Assembly: GCA_031551045.1 (NCBI GenBank)
Contig: JAVBOD010000080.1
Coordinates: forward strand, 1 to 14,094
DNA length: 14,094 nt
Source of the DNA: JAVBOD01 sp031551045
GTDB taxonomy: Bacteria; Bacteroidota; Bacteroidia; Bacteroidales; UBA932
Reading direction: 5' to 3'
Every line of letters begins with the position of its first letter. The first letter of the stretch is position 1. Of the stretch, positions 1-5,518 are shown piece after piece. Made by a program: the position numbers and the translations under genes. The notes below the pieces were generated by a model, which was not told the DNA's origin, made no database searches, and was given only the letters and a program-made list of their open reading frames with translations.

Positions 1-387
1 CGTAAATCCTTTTTGGATATATTCGTGCAGCCGCTGGGTCGCCCATTGCCTGAACCGTGTTGCTACTTGTGATTTAACGCGATAGCCAATCGCGATAATC
101 ATATCCAAATTATAGTGCTCAATCTGTCTTTTTACCGACCGGTTACCCTCCTGACGAACTAACAAGAAATACTTGTGAGTTGGTTCTTTCAACAATTCGT
201 CTTCGTCTAAAATGCTATTAATGTGTAAGCTGACATTTTGTTGCGTAGTATCAAACAACATCGCTATTTGTTGTTGCGAAAGCCAAACATCCTGCCCGTC
301 AAAACGGACATTGACATTGGTTACTCCATTGTCATCCTGATACAGGGTAAATTGGCTGTTTGTCGATTGAATTTTATCGTTAGGCAT
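1..387 (-). CDS. RhuM-family protein, N-terminal part (cut by window edge)
   Basis: The reading frame starts at the ATG at 387 and stays open to base 1, so about 129 N-terminal residues are visible and the C-terminus lies outside. The translation starts MPNDKIQ, then has a beta-rich stretch (FTLYQDDNGVTNVNVRF), followed by a helix-turn-helix-like segment with WLSQQQIAMLFDTTQQNVS and HINSIL. The later motif EGNRSVKRQIEHYNLD and the end VKSQVATRFRQWATQRL are hallmarks of the RhuM family (named after a Salmonella pathogenicity-island ORF), whose biochemical function is not established. Such genes usually sit in variable or defence-associated loci. Here it is preceded by its own good promoter and separated from the next gene by about 200 nt. 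Family assignment is confident; no function is proposed. Confidence 0.85.
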   Translation of the reverse strand, partial: MPNDKIQSTNSQFTLYQDDNGVTNVNVRFDGQDVWLSQQQIAMLFDTTQQNVSLHINSILDEDELLKEPTHKYFLLVRQEGNRSVKRQIEHYNLDMIIAIGYRVKSQVATRFRQWATQRLHEYIQKGFT

Positions 388-422
388 AATTTTTTGTTCA
401 ATTTATTATAAATCACGCTTTG

Positions 423-453
423 CAAATATAGTAAAAATTATGAGACGCGTCAA
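423..453 (-). promoter_or_regulatory. Bacteroidota-type promoter of the RhuM gene
   Basis: On the minus strand the -7 box TATATTTG (423-430) fits TAnnTTTG. A TTG (451-453) lies 20 nt upstream in the -33 position. The predicted leader is about 35 nt. Confidence 0.65.
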
Positions 454-537
454 TGTGATGCGCGGTAATAGTATGATATAATAGATGTTAATATTAAAGT
501 CTTTCGAGATAAAATAAAACGGGTACTTATAAAAACA

Positions 538-565
538 AAAAGCGCAGAAATTGGTCCGCGCTTTT
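538..565 (-). terminator. Intrinsic terminator of the EF-G paralogue gene
   Basis: An inverted repeat of 8 bp (AAAAGCGC / GCGCTTTT) with a 12-nt loop lies 24 nt past the stop codon. On the minus strand it runs into a T-rich tract (TTTTTGTTTTTAT). The A/T flanks could make it work in both directions. Confidence 0.7.
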
Positions 566-589
566 GTTGTTGTGAAAAAGAAATTTTGT

Positions 590-2746
590 TTATTCTTCTT
601 TTTCCTGTGCTTCGTATTCTTTCAGCAATTTATCCTGCACTTCGCTCGGCACTTGTTGGTATTCGGCAAAGGCCATCGTAAATGTGGCGCGGCCTGAAGT
701 CAATGAGCTGAGCGTGGTCGAATATTTGTGCAATTCGGCCAGCGGAACGCGGGCTTTGAGCACTTCGAAGCCTTTCTCGCTGCTCATTCCTTCAATCATG
801 GCGCGGCGGTTTTGCAGGTCGCTCATCACATCGCCCATGCAGTCGCTCGGCACCAGCACTTCGATATTGTAAATCGGTTCCATGATTTTCGGCCCGGCTT
901 TTTTAAACGCATCTTTAAACGCATTACGTCCAGCTAATTTAAACGAAATTTCATTGGAATCCACCGGGTGCATTTTTCCGTCGTACACAAACACTTTGAT
1001 GTCGCGGGCATAAGAACCGGTAAGCGGGCCTTCTTCCATTTTTTCCATGATACCTTTCAGGATAGCAGGCATGAAACGCGCATCGATAGAGCCGCCCACG
1101 ATACAGTTGTAGTAAATCAGTTTGCCGCCCCAGTCCAGCGGATATTCTTCTTTGCCTTTCAGGTTCAGCACCAATTCTTTTCCGTCCACTTTGAAGCGGT
1201 TATTTTCCGTAGCGCCTTCCACATAAGGTTCAATCAGCAAATGTACTTCGCCGAATTGTCCGGCGCCGCCCGATTGTTTTTTGTGGCGATAGTCGGCAGC
1301 GGCAATTTTCGTAATCGTTTCGCGGTAGGGGATACGCGGCGGCAACAAATCGATTTCAATTTTGTGCACATTATTCAAGTGCCATTTCAAAATATTGATA
1401 TGTTGTTCGCCTTGTCCGCTCAATATAATTTGTTTCAATTCTTTCGAATATTCCACGATGATAGTGGGGTCTTCGGCATGCGCGCGATGCAGGATTTCTC
1501 CCAATTTTTCGTCGTCTTTTTCTACTTTTGCTTTAATGGCCGTGCGGAATTTGGCAGGCGGAAATTTAATTTCGAGGAATTGCCACTCTTTGTTACCACC
1601 GTTGAGTGTTTGATTCGTCTTGGTATTTTTCAATTTTACCGTACAACCGATGTCGCCGGCAACCATTTCCGTAATTTTTTCGCGCTTCTTTCCGGCTACG
1701 GCATACAAAGCGGAGATGCGTTCCTTCGTGCCGTTCGCCGCATTCGTCAAGTCCATGCCTTCCGTAATTTTTCCCGACATCACACGGAAATACGACACTT
1801 CGCCCAAATGTTGTTCCAGCGCTGTTTTAAATACGAAGATAGAGGGGGTTCCATTAGCATCGCACGGAATGGTTTCGCCGGTCACGAGCTTGAATTCGCG
1901 CGATTTGTCGGGCGACGGAGCCACGTTGATAATGAACTCCATCAAGCGTTTCACACCTATATCTTTTTTTCCTGATAAACAAAATACGGGCATCACATCG
2001 CGGTGACGCAAGCCGGCGCGTAATCCTTGGCGGATTTCGTCTTCGCTCAAAGCGCCTTTCTCGAAGAATAATTCCATAAGCGCTTCGTCGTGCTCGGCAG
2101 CCATTTCAATCAGCGTCTTATGCAGTTCATTGGCGCGTTCTTCTTCTTCCGCCGGAATGGGAAGGTCTTCACGGGTACCGTTATCGTCTTTGAAACGATA
2201 CATTTTCATTGTCAATACATCTATAAATGCATTAAAACCTACTCCCGGATTTATGGGGTATTGCACCAAGGCCAATTTAGAACCGAACGTTTGTTTCAGG
2301 CTTTCAATCGTGTCGTCCCAGTTCGCTTTTTCAGCATCCAACTGATTCACGCCGATGATGAGCGGTTTGTTATGTTGCTCGGCATAACGGGCTTGTATCT
2401 GTGTTCCCACTTCCACGCCTTGCTGCGCATTAATAATCATCACGCCGGTATCTACCACTTTGAAAGCCGATATTACACCGCCTACGAAATCGTCGGAACC
2501 CGGTGCATCGATGATATTGAGCTTGCGGTCCATAAACTCCGTGTAGAGCAATGTAGAGTAAATGGAGCGTTGATTGAGCTGCTCAATTTCGGTGATGTCG
2601 CTTGCCGTGTTTTTGGCTTCAACTGTTCCGCGGCGGTCAATGACTTTGCCTTCGAATAACATGGCTTCCGCTAAGGTGGTCTTACCGGAGCGGGTGCTGC
2701 CGAGCAAGACGATATTGCGGATTTGGTCGGTGGTATAGACTTTCAT
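590..2746 (-). CDS. EF-G paralogue (EF-G2-like) with degenerate GTPase motifs
   Basis: This 718-residue protein has the full five-domain EF-G layout. The G domain is at about 1-270. Domain III carries GQGEQHI, domain IV carries HKKQSGGAGQFGEV, and domain V ends with LTSGRATFTMAFAEY. The P-loop is intact in its core (GSTRSGKTT, 16-24). The switch II motif reads DAPGSDDF (80-87) instead of DTPGHVDF, so the catalytic histidine is a serine (S84). Switch I reads RSIY instead of RGIT, and G4 is NQLD (134-137) instead of NKxD. It is therefore a divergent paralogue, not the main fusA product, and it is not in a str operon. An EF-G paralogue (EF-G2) lacking GTPase activity is known from Bacteroides thetaiotaomicron; equivalence is inferred. 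It is monocistronic, with its own promoter and terminator, divergent from pdxJ. Confidence 0.92.
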   Translation of the reverse strand: MKVYTTDQIRNIVLLGSTRSGKTTLAEAMLFEGKVIDRRGTVEAKNTASDITEIEQLNQRSIYSTLLYTEFMDRKLNIIDAPGSDDFVGGVISAFKVVDTGVMIINAQQGVEVGTQIQARYAEQHNKPLIIGVNQLDAEKANWDDTIESLKQTFGSKLALVQYPINPGVGFNAFIDVLTMKMYRFKDDNGTREDLPIPAEEEERANELHKTLIEMAAEHDEALMELFFEKGALSEDEIRQGLRAGLRHRDVMPVFCLSGKKDIGVKRLMEFIINVAPSPDKSREFKLVTGETIPCDANGTPSIFVFKTALEQHLGEVSYFRVMSGKITEGMDLTNAANGTKERISALYAVAGKKREKITEMVAGDIGCTVKLKNTKTNQTLNGGNKEWQFLEIKFPPAKFRTAIKAKVEKDDEKLGEILHRAHAEDPTIIVEYSKELKQIILSGQGEQHINILKWHLNNVHKIEIDLLPPRIPYRETITKIAAADYRHKKQSGGAGQFGEVHLLIEPYVEGATENNRFKVDGKELVLNLKGKEEYPLDWGGKLIYYNCIVGGSIDARFMPAILKGIMEKMEEGPLTGSYARDIKVFVYDGKMHPVDSNEISFKLAGRNAFKDAFKKAGPKIMEPIYNIEVLVPSDCMGDVMSDLQNRRAMIEGMSSEKGFEVLKARVPLAELHKYSTTLSSLTSGRATFTMAFAEYQQVPSEVQDKLLKEYEAQEKEE

Positions 2747-2803
2747 AAATGGTTAAAGTTTTTAATTATTATTAAATAGTATTAATCATAAAAATAGATT
2801 TTC

Positions 2804-2835
2804 CAAAGATATAGATTAATTTTTATTTAATCAAA
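2804..2835 (-). promoter_or_regulatory. Promoter of the EF-G paralogue gene
   Basis: The -7 box TATCTTTG (2804-2811) and the -33 box TTTG (2832-2835) are separated by 20 nt, close to the Bacteroidota consensus. The expected start is near 2800, giving an AT-rich leader of about 50 nt. The -33 box lies within the pdxJ promoter region on the other strand. Confidence 0.75.
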
Positions 2836-2842
2836 TATTGTG

Positions 2843-2850
2843 TATTTTTG
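2843..2850 (+). promoter_or_regulatory. Promoter -7 box of pdxJ
   Basis: TATTTTTG fits TAnnTTTG. Only a T-run (2820-2823) sits in the -33 position. The first pdxJ ATG is 12 nt downstream, so the mRNA leader would be under 10 nt. Confidence 0.6.
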
Positions 2851-2861
2851 CACAAAATGTA

Positions 2862-3584
2862 ATGATGACAAAGCTTAGCGTAAATATTAATAAAATAGCA
2901 ACCTTGCGTAATGCACGCGGAGGGAATATTCCGGATGTGTTGCAAGTGGCGCTTGATTGCGAGCGTTTCGGCGCCCAGGGAATTACGGTACATCCCCGTC
3001 CCGACGAACGGCACATCCGTTATGCCGATGTGAGGGAACTGCGTCCGCAATTGTCCACGGAATTCAATATCGAAGGAAATCCGACCGATGATTTTGTTAA
3101 ATTAGTGATGGAAGTGCTGCCCGACCAGGTTACGTTGGTGCCCGATGCGCCCGATGCCATTACTTCGAACGCCGGATGGGATACGCAGAAGCACGCCCGT
3201 TACTTGCAGGAGATTATTGCTATTTTTAAAAGTAAAAATATCCGGACATCTATTTTCGTGGATGCCGATATGGACATGGTGCGCTATGCCGCCGACACGG
3301 GAACCGACCGCGTGGAACTTTACACGGAATCGTATGCGGCGCGTTATCCGGCGAACAGGGAATTAGCCCTTGCCCCTTATGCACAGGCGGCTAAAGTGGC
3401 GATGCAATATGGCTTGGGATTGAATGCCGGGCACGATTTGAGCTTGGAGAATGTCCGTTACTTTTCTCAAAATATTCCTGATTTATTGGAAGTTTCTATC
3501 GGGCATGCGTTGATTTGCGAAGCCTTGTATTTGGGACTGGAGCAAACAATTCAGCGCTACCGTCAGTTATTGGTAAAAAATTAG
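2862..3584 (+). CDS. pdxJ: Pyridoxine 5'-phosphate synthase
   Basis: PdxJ condenses 1-deoxy-D-xylulose 5-phosphate with 3-amino-1-hydroxyacetone 1-phosphate to pyridoxine 5'-phosphate, the last step of the DXP-dependent vitamin B6 pathway, in the cytoplasm. The start region reads MMTKLSVNINKIATLRNARGG, typical of the family. The active-site segment VHPRPDERHI (two His, two Arg) is intact. The glutamate of FNIEGNP, the NAGHDL histidine and the phosphate-binding end VSIGHALI are present. At 240 residues it is full length. Two ATGs (2862 and 2865) are possible. The upstream TTG at 2838 would lie inside the promoter and add residues foreign to the family, so it is rejected. No other pdx gene is nearby; ompH follows from its own promoter. 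Confidence 0.96.
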   Translation: MMTKLSVNINKIATLRNARGGNIPDVLQVALDCERFGAQGITVHPRPDERHIRYADVRELRPQLSTEFNIEGNPTDDFVKLVMEVLPDQVTLVPDAPDAITSNAGWDTQKHARYLQEIIAIFKSKNIRTSIFVDADMDMVRYAADTGTDRVELYTESYAARYPANRELALAPYAQAAKVAMQYGLGLNAGHDLSLENVRYFSQNIPDLLEVSIGHALICEALYLGLEQTIQRYRQLLVKN

Positions 3585-3592
3585 TACATTTG
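3585..3592 (+). promoter_or_regulatory. Promoter -7 box of the ompH-like gene
   Basis: TACATTTG followed by C fits TAnnTTTG and begins directly after the pdxJ stop codon. No clear -33 TTTG is seen at 19-20 nt. The leader would be about 30 nt. Read-through from pdxJ is also possible. Confidence 0.5.
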
Positions 3593-3623
3593 CACTTCTT
3601 ATAACATAATAATTTAGAACCTC

Positions 3624-4244
3624 ATGAAAAAACCTCAATTAATCCTAAACATAGTGTTTGGAGCGGCGCTTGTAGCCTTGTTCGCATTGTTCTTCTTTTG
3701 TCGTGATTCAAAACCCACCGGAACGATTGCTTCGGCAGATGGTACGGAAAGCGTGGTAACCGGCGACGGAAGCATCGTTTATATCCAACTCGATTCGCTG
3801 GTAAATTCCTATGATATGTTCCACGATTTGCGGGCAGATTTGGAAGTGAAAGCAAAAGCGCTTGACGAAGAATTGACCAAGAAAGGAAAAGCATTTGAAC
3901 GTAAGGTGAAAGATTTTGAAGAAAAAGTACAAAAAGGATTAATTACCCGTTCGCAAGCTGAGCAGCTACAAGCTCAGTTGCAACAGGAACAACAGCAATT
4001 GCAACAACAAGCCGGCAAAATGCAACAAGATATGGCCGAAGAAGAAGCCGTTGCTTTACGCCGCGTGTACGACGCCATCATGAAGTATTTGACAGCCTAT
4101 AATGTAGAGCACAACCATTCGCTGATTTTGAGTACCAACGGGAATACCAATACCGTGATGCAAGGAGCCAGCAGCCTCAATATAACCAAAGACGTGTTGA
4201 GCGGGCTGAATGCTTCATACACCAGCGAACGGAAAACGAAATAA
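3624..4244 (+). CDS. OmpH/Skp-family chaperone with N-terminal membrane anchor
   Basis: The protein has 206 residues. Residues about 7-26 form a hydrophobic segment (ILNIVFGAALVALFALFFFC). A cysteine ends it, but the preceding FFF does not make a lipobox, so a membrane anchor or uncleaved signal is more likely than a lipoprotein. A low-complexity linker follows, then the OmpH-typical strand SIVYIQLDSLVNSY (50-63). A long charged and glutamine-rich coiled coil follows (about 66-155, with QLQAQLQQEQQQLQQQ). The C-terminal part returns to beta character (HSLILSTNG). This matches Skp/OmpH, trimeric periplasmic holdases that carry unfolded outer-membrane proteins. It is not next to bamA or lpxD, the usual neighbours of skp, so it may be an accessory paralogue. 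Confidence 0.85.
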   Translation: MKKPQLILNIVFGAALVALFALFFFCRDSKPTGTIASADGTESVVTGDGSIVYIQLDSLVNSYDMFHDLRADLEVKAKALDEELTKKGKAFERKVKDFEEKVQKGLITRSQAEQLQAQLQQEQQQLQQQAGKMQQDMAEEEAVALRRVYDAIMKYLTAYNVEHNHSLILSTNGNTNTVMQGASSLNITKDVLSGLNASYTSERKTK

Positions 4245-4291
4245 TAACGATGAGTTATGAACGATGAATGTCGCAAAGCGAGTCGTATTTT

Positions 4292-4376
4292 GCCCCGATA
4301 AATCGGGGGGCGAGCGTAGCGCAACAATCTTTAAGAGCCTTGGCAAATTTTGTCGGGGCTTTTTGTTTTGCCGGCT
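4292..4376 (+). other. Hairpin cluster after the ompH-like gene, possible terminator
   Basis: The convergent spacer 4245-4453 contains a perfect 7-bp hairpin (CCCCGAT/ATCGGGG, 4293-4308). The left arm extended by one base (GCCCCGA, 4292-4298) can instead pair with TCGGGGC at 4353-4359, which is followed by TTTTTG and more T's. A third pairing joins GGCAAA (4342-4347) with TTTGCC (4367-4372), extended by AGCC/GGCT. The second pairing resembles an intrinsic terminator for ompH. The rest of the spacer looks like worn dispersed-repeat sequence. Confidence 0.4.
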
Positions 4377-4398
4377 GCTCTTGTCCGGCTTTGTCATT

Positions 4399-4417
4399 CA
4401 GGCGGATTAGCTGACGG
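4399..4417 (+). repeat. Partial copy of the TTAGCTGACGG repeat
   Basis: Bases 4407-4417 read TTAGCTGACGG, identical to 4-prime end sequence of the left arm of the inverted-repeat element at 5333-5475 (5345-5355) and inverted in its right arm (5453-5463). It is preceded by CAGGCGG, which also occurs in the right arm. It lies 37 nt past the stop of the activation-domain gene, so that gene is bracketed by copies of the repeat. Confidence 0.6.
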
Positions 4418-4453
4418 GTTATGAAATGTAGTGCTAAAAATTCATGATTTGTA

Positions 4454-5314
4454 TTACGCTAATACATTCTCCGGCATCAGGCGTTTCAATTCGCCTGTGC
4501 GCATGCCGCGGCGGGCGGAGTAGTCGGCCAATTGCCGGGCATCTATTTTGCCAACGGAAAAGTATCTTGCTTGCGGACGGAAGAAAATAAATCCGCATAC
4601 CGATGTTTCGGGAAGCATCATGTAGGATTCGGTAAGCGTGATGCCTATTTCTTTTTCTGCATTTAGAAGGCCGAAAATATCGCGTTTCATAGAATGGTCG
4701 GGGCAGGAGGGATAGCCCACCGCCGGCCGGATACCGGTTAATTTATCAGGATTGTTCTCACTGATTACAGCATATTCCCGGAACAATTTTCGATGCAGCC
4801 ATTCCGCACAAGCTTCGGCCAAACGGTCGGCCAGCGCTTTTGCCATAATCGCGTTGTAATCATCGTGTGCCGCTTTATACGTACGGATTAATTCATTTAA
4901 TCCAATGCCCGACGTGAGCGCAAACAATCCGAGTTTATCAGCTTGAGCAGCCGTTGTCGGCAGTAGAAAGTCGGCCAGACACAAATTCGGTTCGCCGGCT
5001 AAGGCTTGTTGGTTGCGCAATTGCGGCAGGCGGGTTATTATTTCTTTGCGAAATTCATTGTTGTAAATTACAATATCATCTTCGTCGGAGCAAGCCGGAA
5101 AAATGCCTGCTACGGCATGCACGTGCAATAAATTTTCATTGATGATTTTATTTAGCAAAGTTTGTGCATCGTCATACAATTCCTTGGCTTGCGCTCCTTT
5201 TTCGGGATGATTGAAAATCTCGGGAAAACGGCCACTTACATGCCATGCTGCAAAAAAGTAGCTCCAGTTGATGAACGGAACAAGTTCTGTCAATGGTATG
5301 TTTTTTAGTGTCAT
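4454..5314 (-). CDS. Stand-alone methionine synthase reactivation (AdoMet-binding) domain
   Basis: The protein (286 residues from the ATG at 5314) corresponds along its whole length to the C-terminal activation domain of MetH. That domain binds AdoMet so that oxidised cob(II)alamin can be reductively methylated. Visible landmarks are LVPFINWSYFFAAW, VAGIFPA, YCLADF-like LCLADFLLP, AHDDYNAIMAKALADRLAEA, the AdoMet-binding IRPAVGYPSCPDHS, TESYMMLPETSVCG and ARYFSVGKI. No other domain is attached. A TTG at 5332 would extend it by six residues, but ATG 5314 starts exactly where MetH homology starts. It lies 204 nt downstream of metH on the same strand. The two together rebuild a nearly complete MetH lacking only about 16 linker residues. 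It probably acts in trans on MetH. Confidence 0.93.
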   Translation of the reverse strand: MTLKNIPLTELVPFINWSYFFAAWHVSGRFPEIFNHPEKGAQAKELYDDAQTLLNKIINENLLHVHAVAGIFPACSDEDDIVIYNNEFRKEIITRLPQLRNQQALAGEPNLCLADFLLPTTAAQADKLGLFALTSGIGLNELIRTYKAAHDDYNAIMAKALADRLAEACAEWLHRKLFREYAVISENNPDKLTGIRPAVGYPSCPDHSMKRDIFGLLNAEKEIGITLTESYMMLPETSVCGFIFFRPQARYFSVGKIDARQLADYSARRGMRTGELKRLMPENVLA

Positions 5315-5332
5315 GTTTTGTAAATCATTCAA

Positions 5333-5475
5333 TTGCCGTCTGCTTTAGCTGACGGATTCAAAAATACAACCTTTGCATAACGCGCGGAGCACTGTCTGAA
5401 TTGCAACGGGAAAAATTATTCCGCGCGTATTGAATACACTAACCAATATTCCCCGTCAGCTAAAGCAGGCGGCAA
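5333..5475 (-). repeat. Inverted-repeat (MITE-like) element between the two methionine synthase genes
   Basis: The outer arms are 23 nt (5333-5355 and 5453-5475) and match at 22 of 23 positions. A nested pair of 9-nt arms (ACGCGCGGA 5380-5388; TCCGCGCGT 5420-5428) pairs perfectly. Total length is 143 bp with no coding capacity. It resembles a small non-autonomous element or a large transcribed stem-loop. No flanking target duplication can be assigned with confidence. The left boundary abuts the alternative TTG start of the activation-domain gene. Confidence 0.75.
5359..5366 (-). promoter_or_regulatory. Promoter-like -7 box inside the inverted-repeat element
   Basis: The minus strand reads TATTTTTG, fitting TAnnTTTG, 45 nt upstream of the ATG of the activation-domain gene. 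No good -33 TTTG is seen. It could give that gene its own transcript. Confidence 0.5.
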
Positions 5476-5501
5476 AAAAGATTCTTCGCTTCGCTCAGAA
5501 T
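5474..5501 (-). terminator. Terminator-like hairpin after metH
   Basis: On the minus strand, ATTCT and AGAAT (5497-5501 and 5481-5485) form a short stem around GAGCGAAGCGA, followed by C and TTTTTT (5479-5474). The hairpin starts 18 nt past the metH stop. Sequences of this GAGCGAAGCGAAGAAT type are dispersed repeats in many bacteria, so it may be a repeat that also serves as a weak terminator. Confidence 0.45.
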
Positions 5502-5518
5502 GACAAAGGCATTTGTTC

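Noticed and set aside
388..589. Possible small RNA between the RhuM gene and the EF-G paralogue gene
   Set aside because: The AT-rich spacer holds the RhuM promoter and the EF-G terminator; nothing else with structure is apparent.
968..1975. Plus-strand open frame of 335 codons
   Set aside because: It lies fully antisense to the EF-G paralogue gene. Its phenylalanine- and histidine-rich composition is typical of a complementary-frame shadow, and it shows no domain.
1..4244. A defence island around the RhuM fragment
   Set aside because: The adjacent genes are housekeeping in character; only the RhuM fragment itself hints at accessory DNA, and its other neighbours are outside the window.
4245..4453. 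Possible small gene or CRISPR-like repeats in the convergent spacer
   Set aside because: No start codon with a plausible coding frame and no regularly spaced direct repeats; only hairpins and worn repeat fragments are seen.
5315..5332. TTG start for the activation-domain protein
   Set aside because: It adds six residues with no MetH counterpart and touches the repeat arm; the ATG at 5314 fits better, although TTG cannot be excluded.
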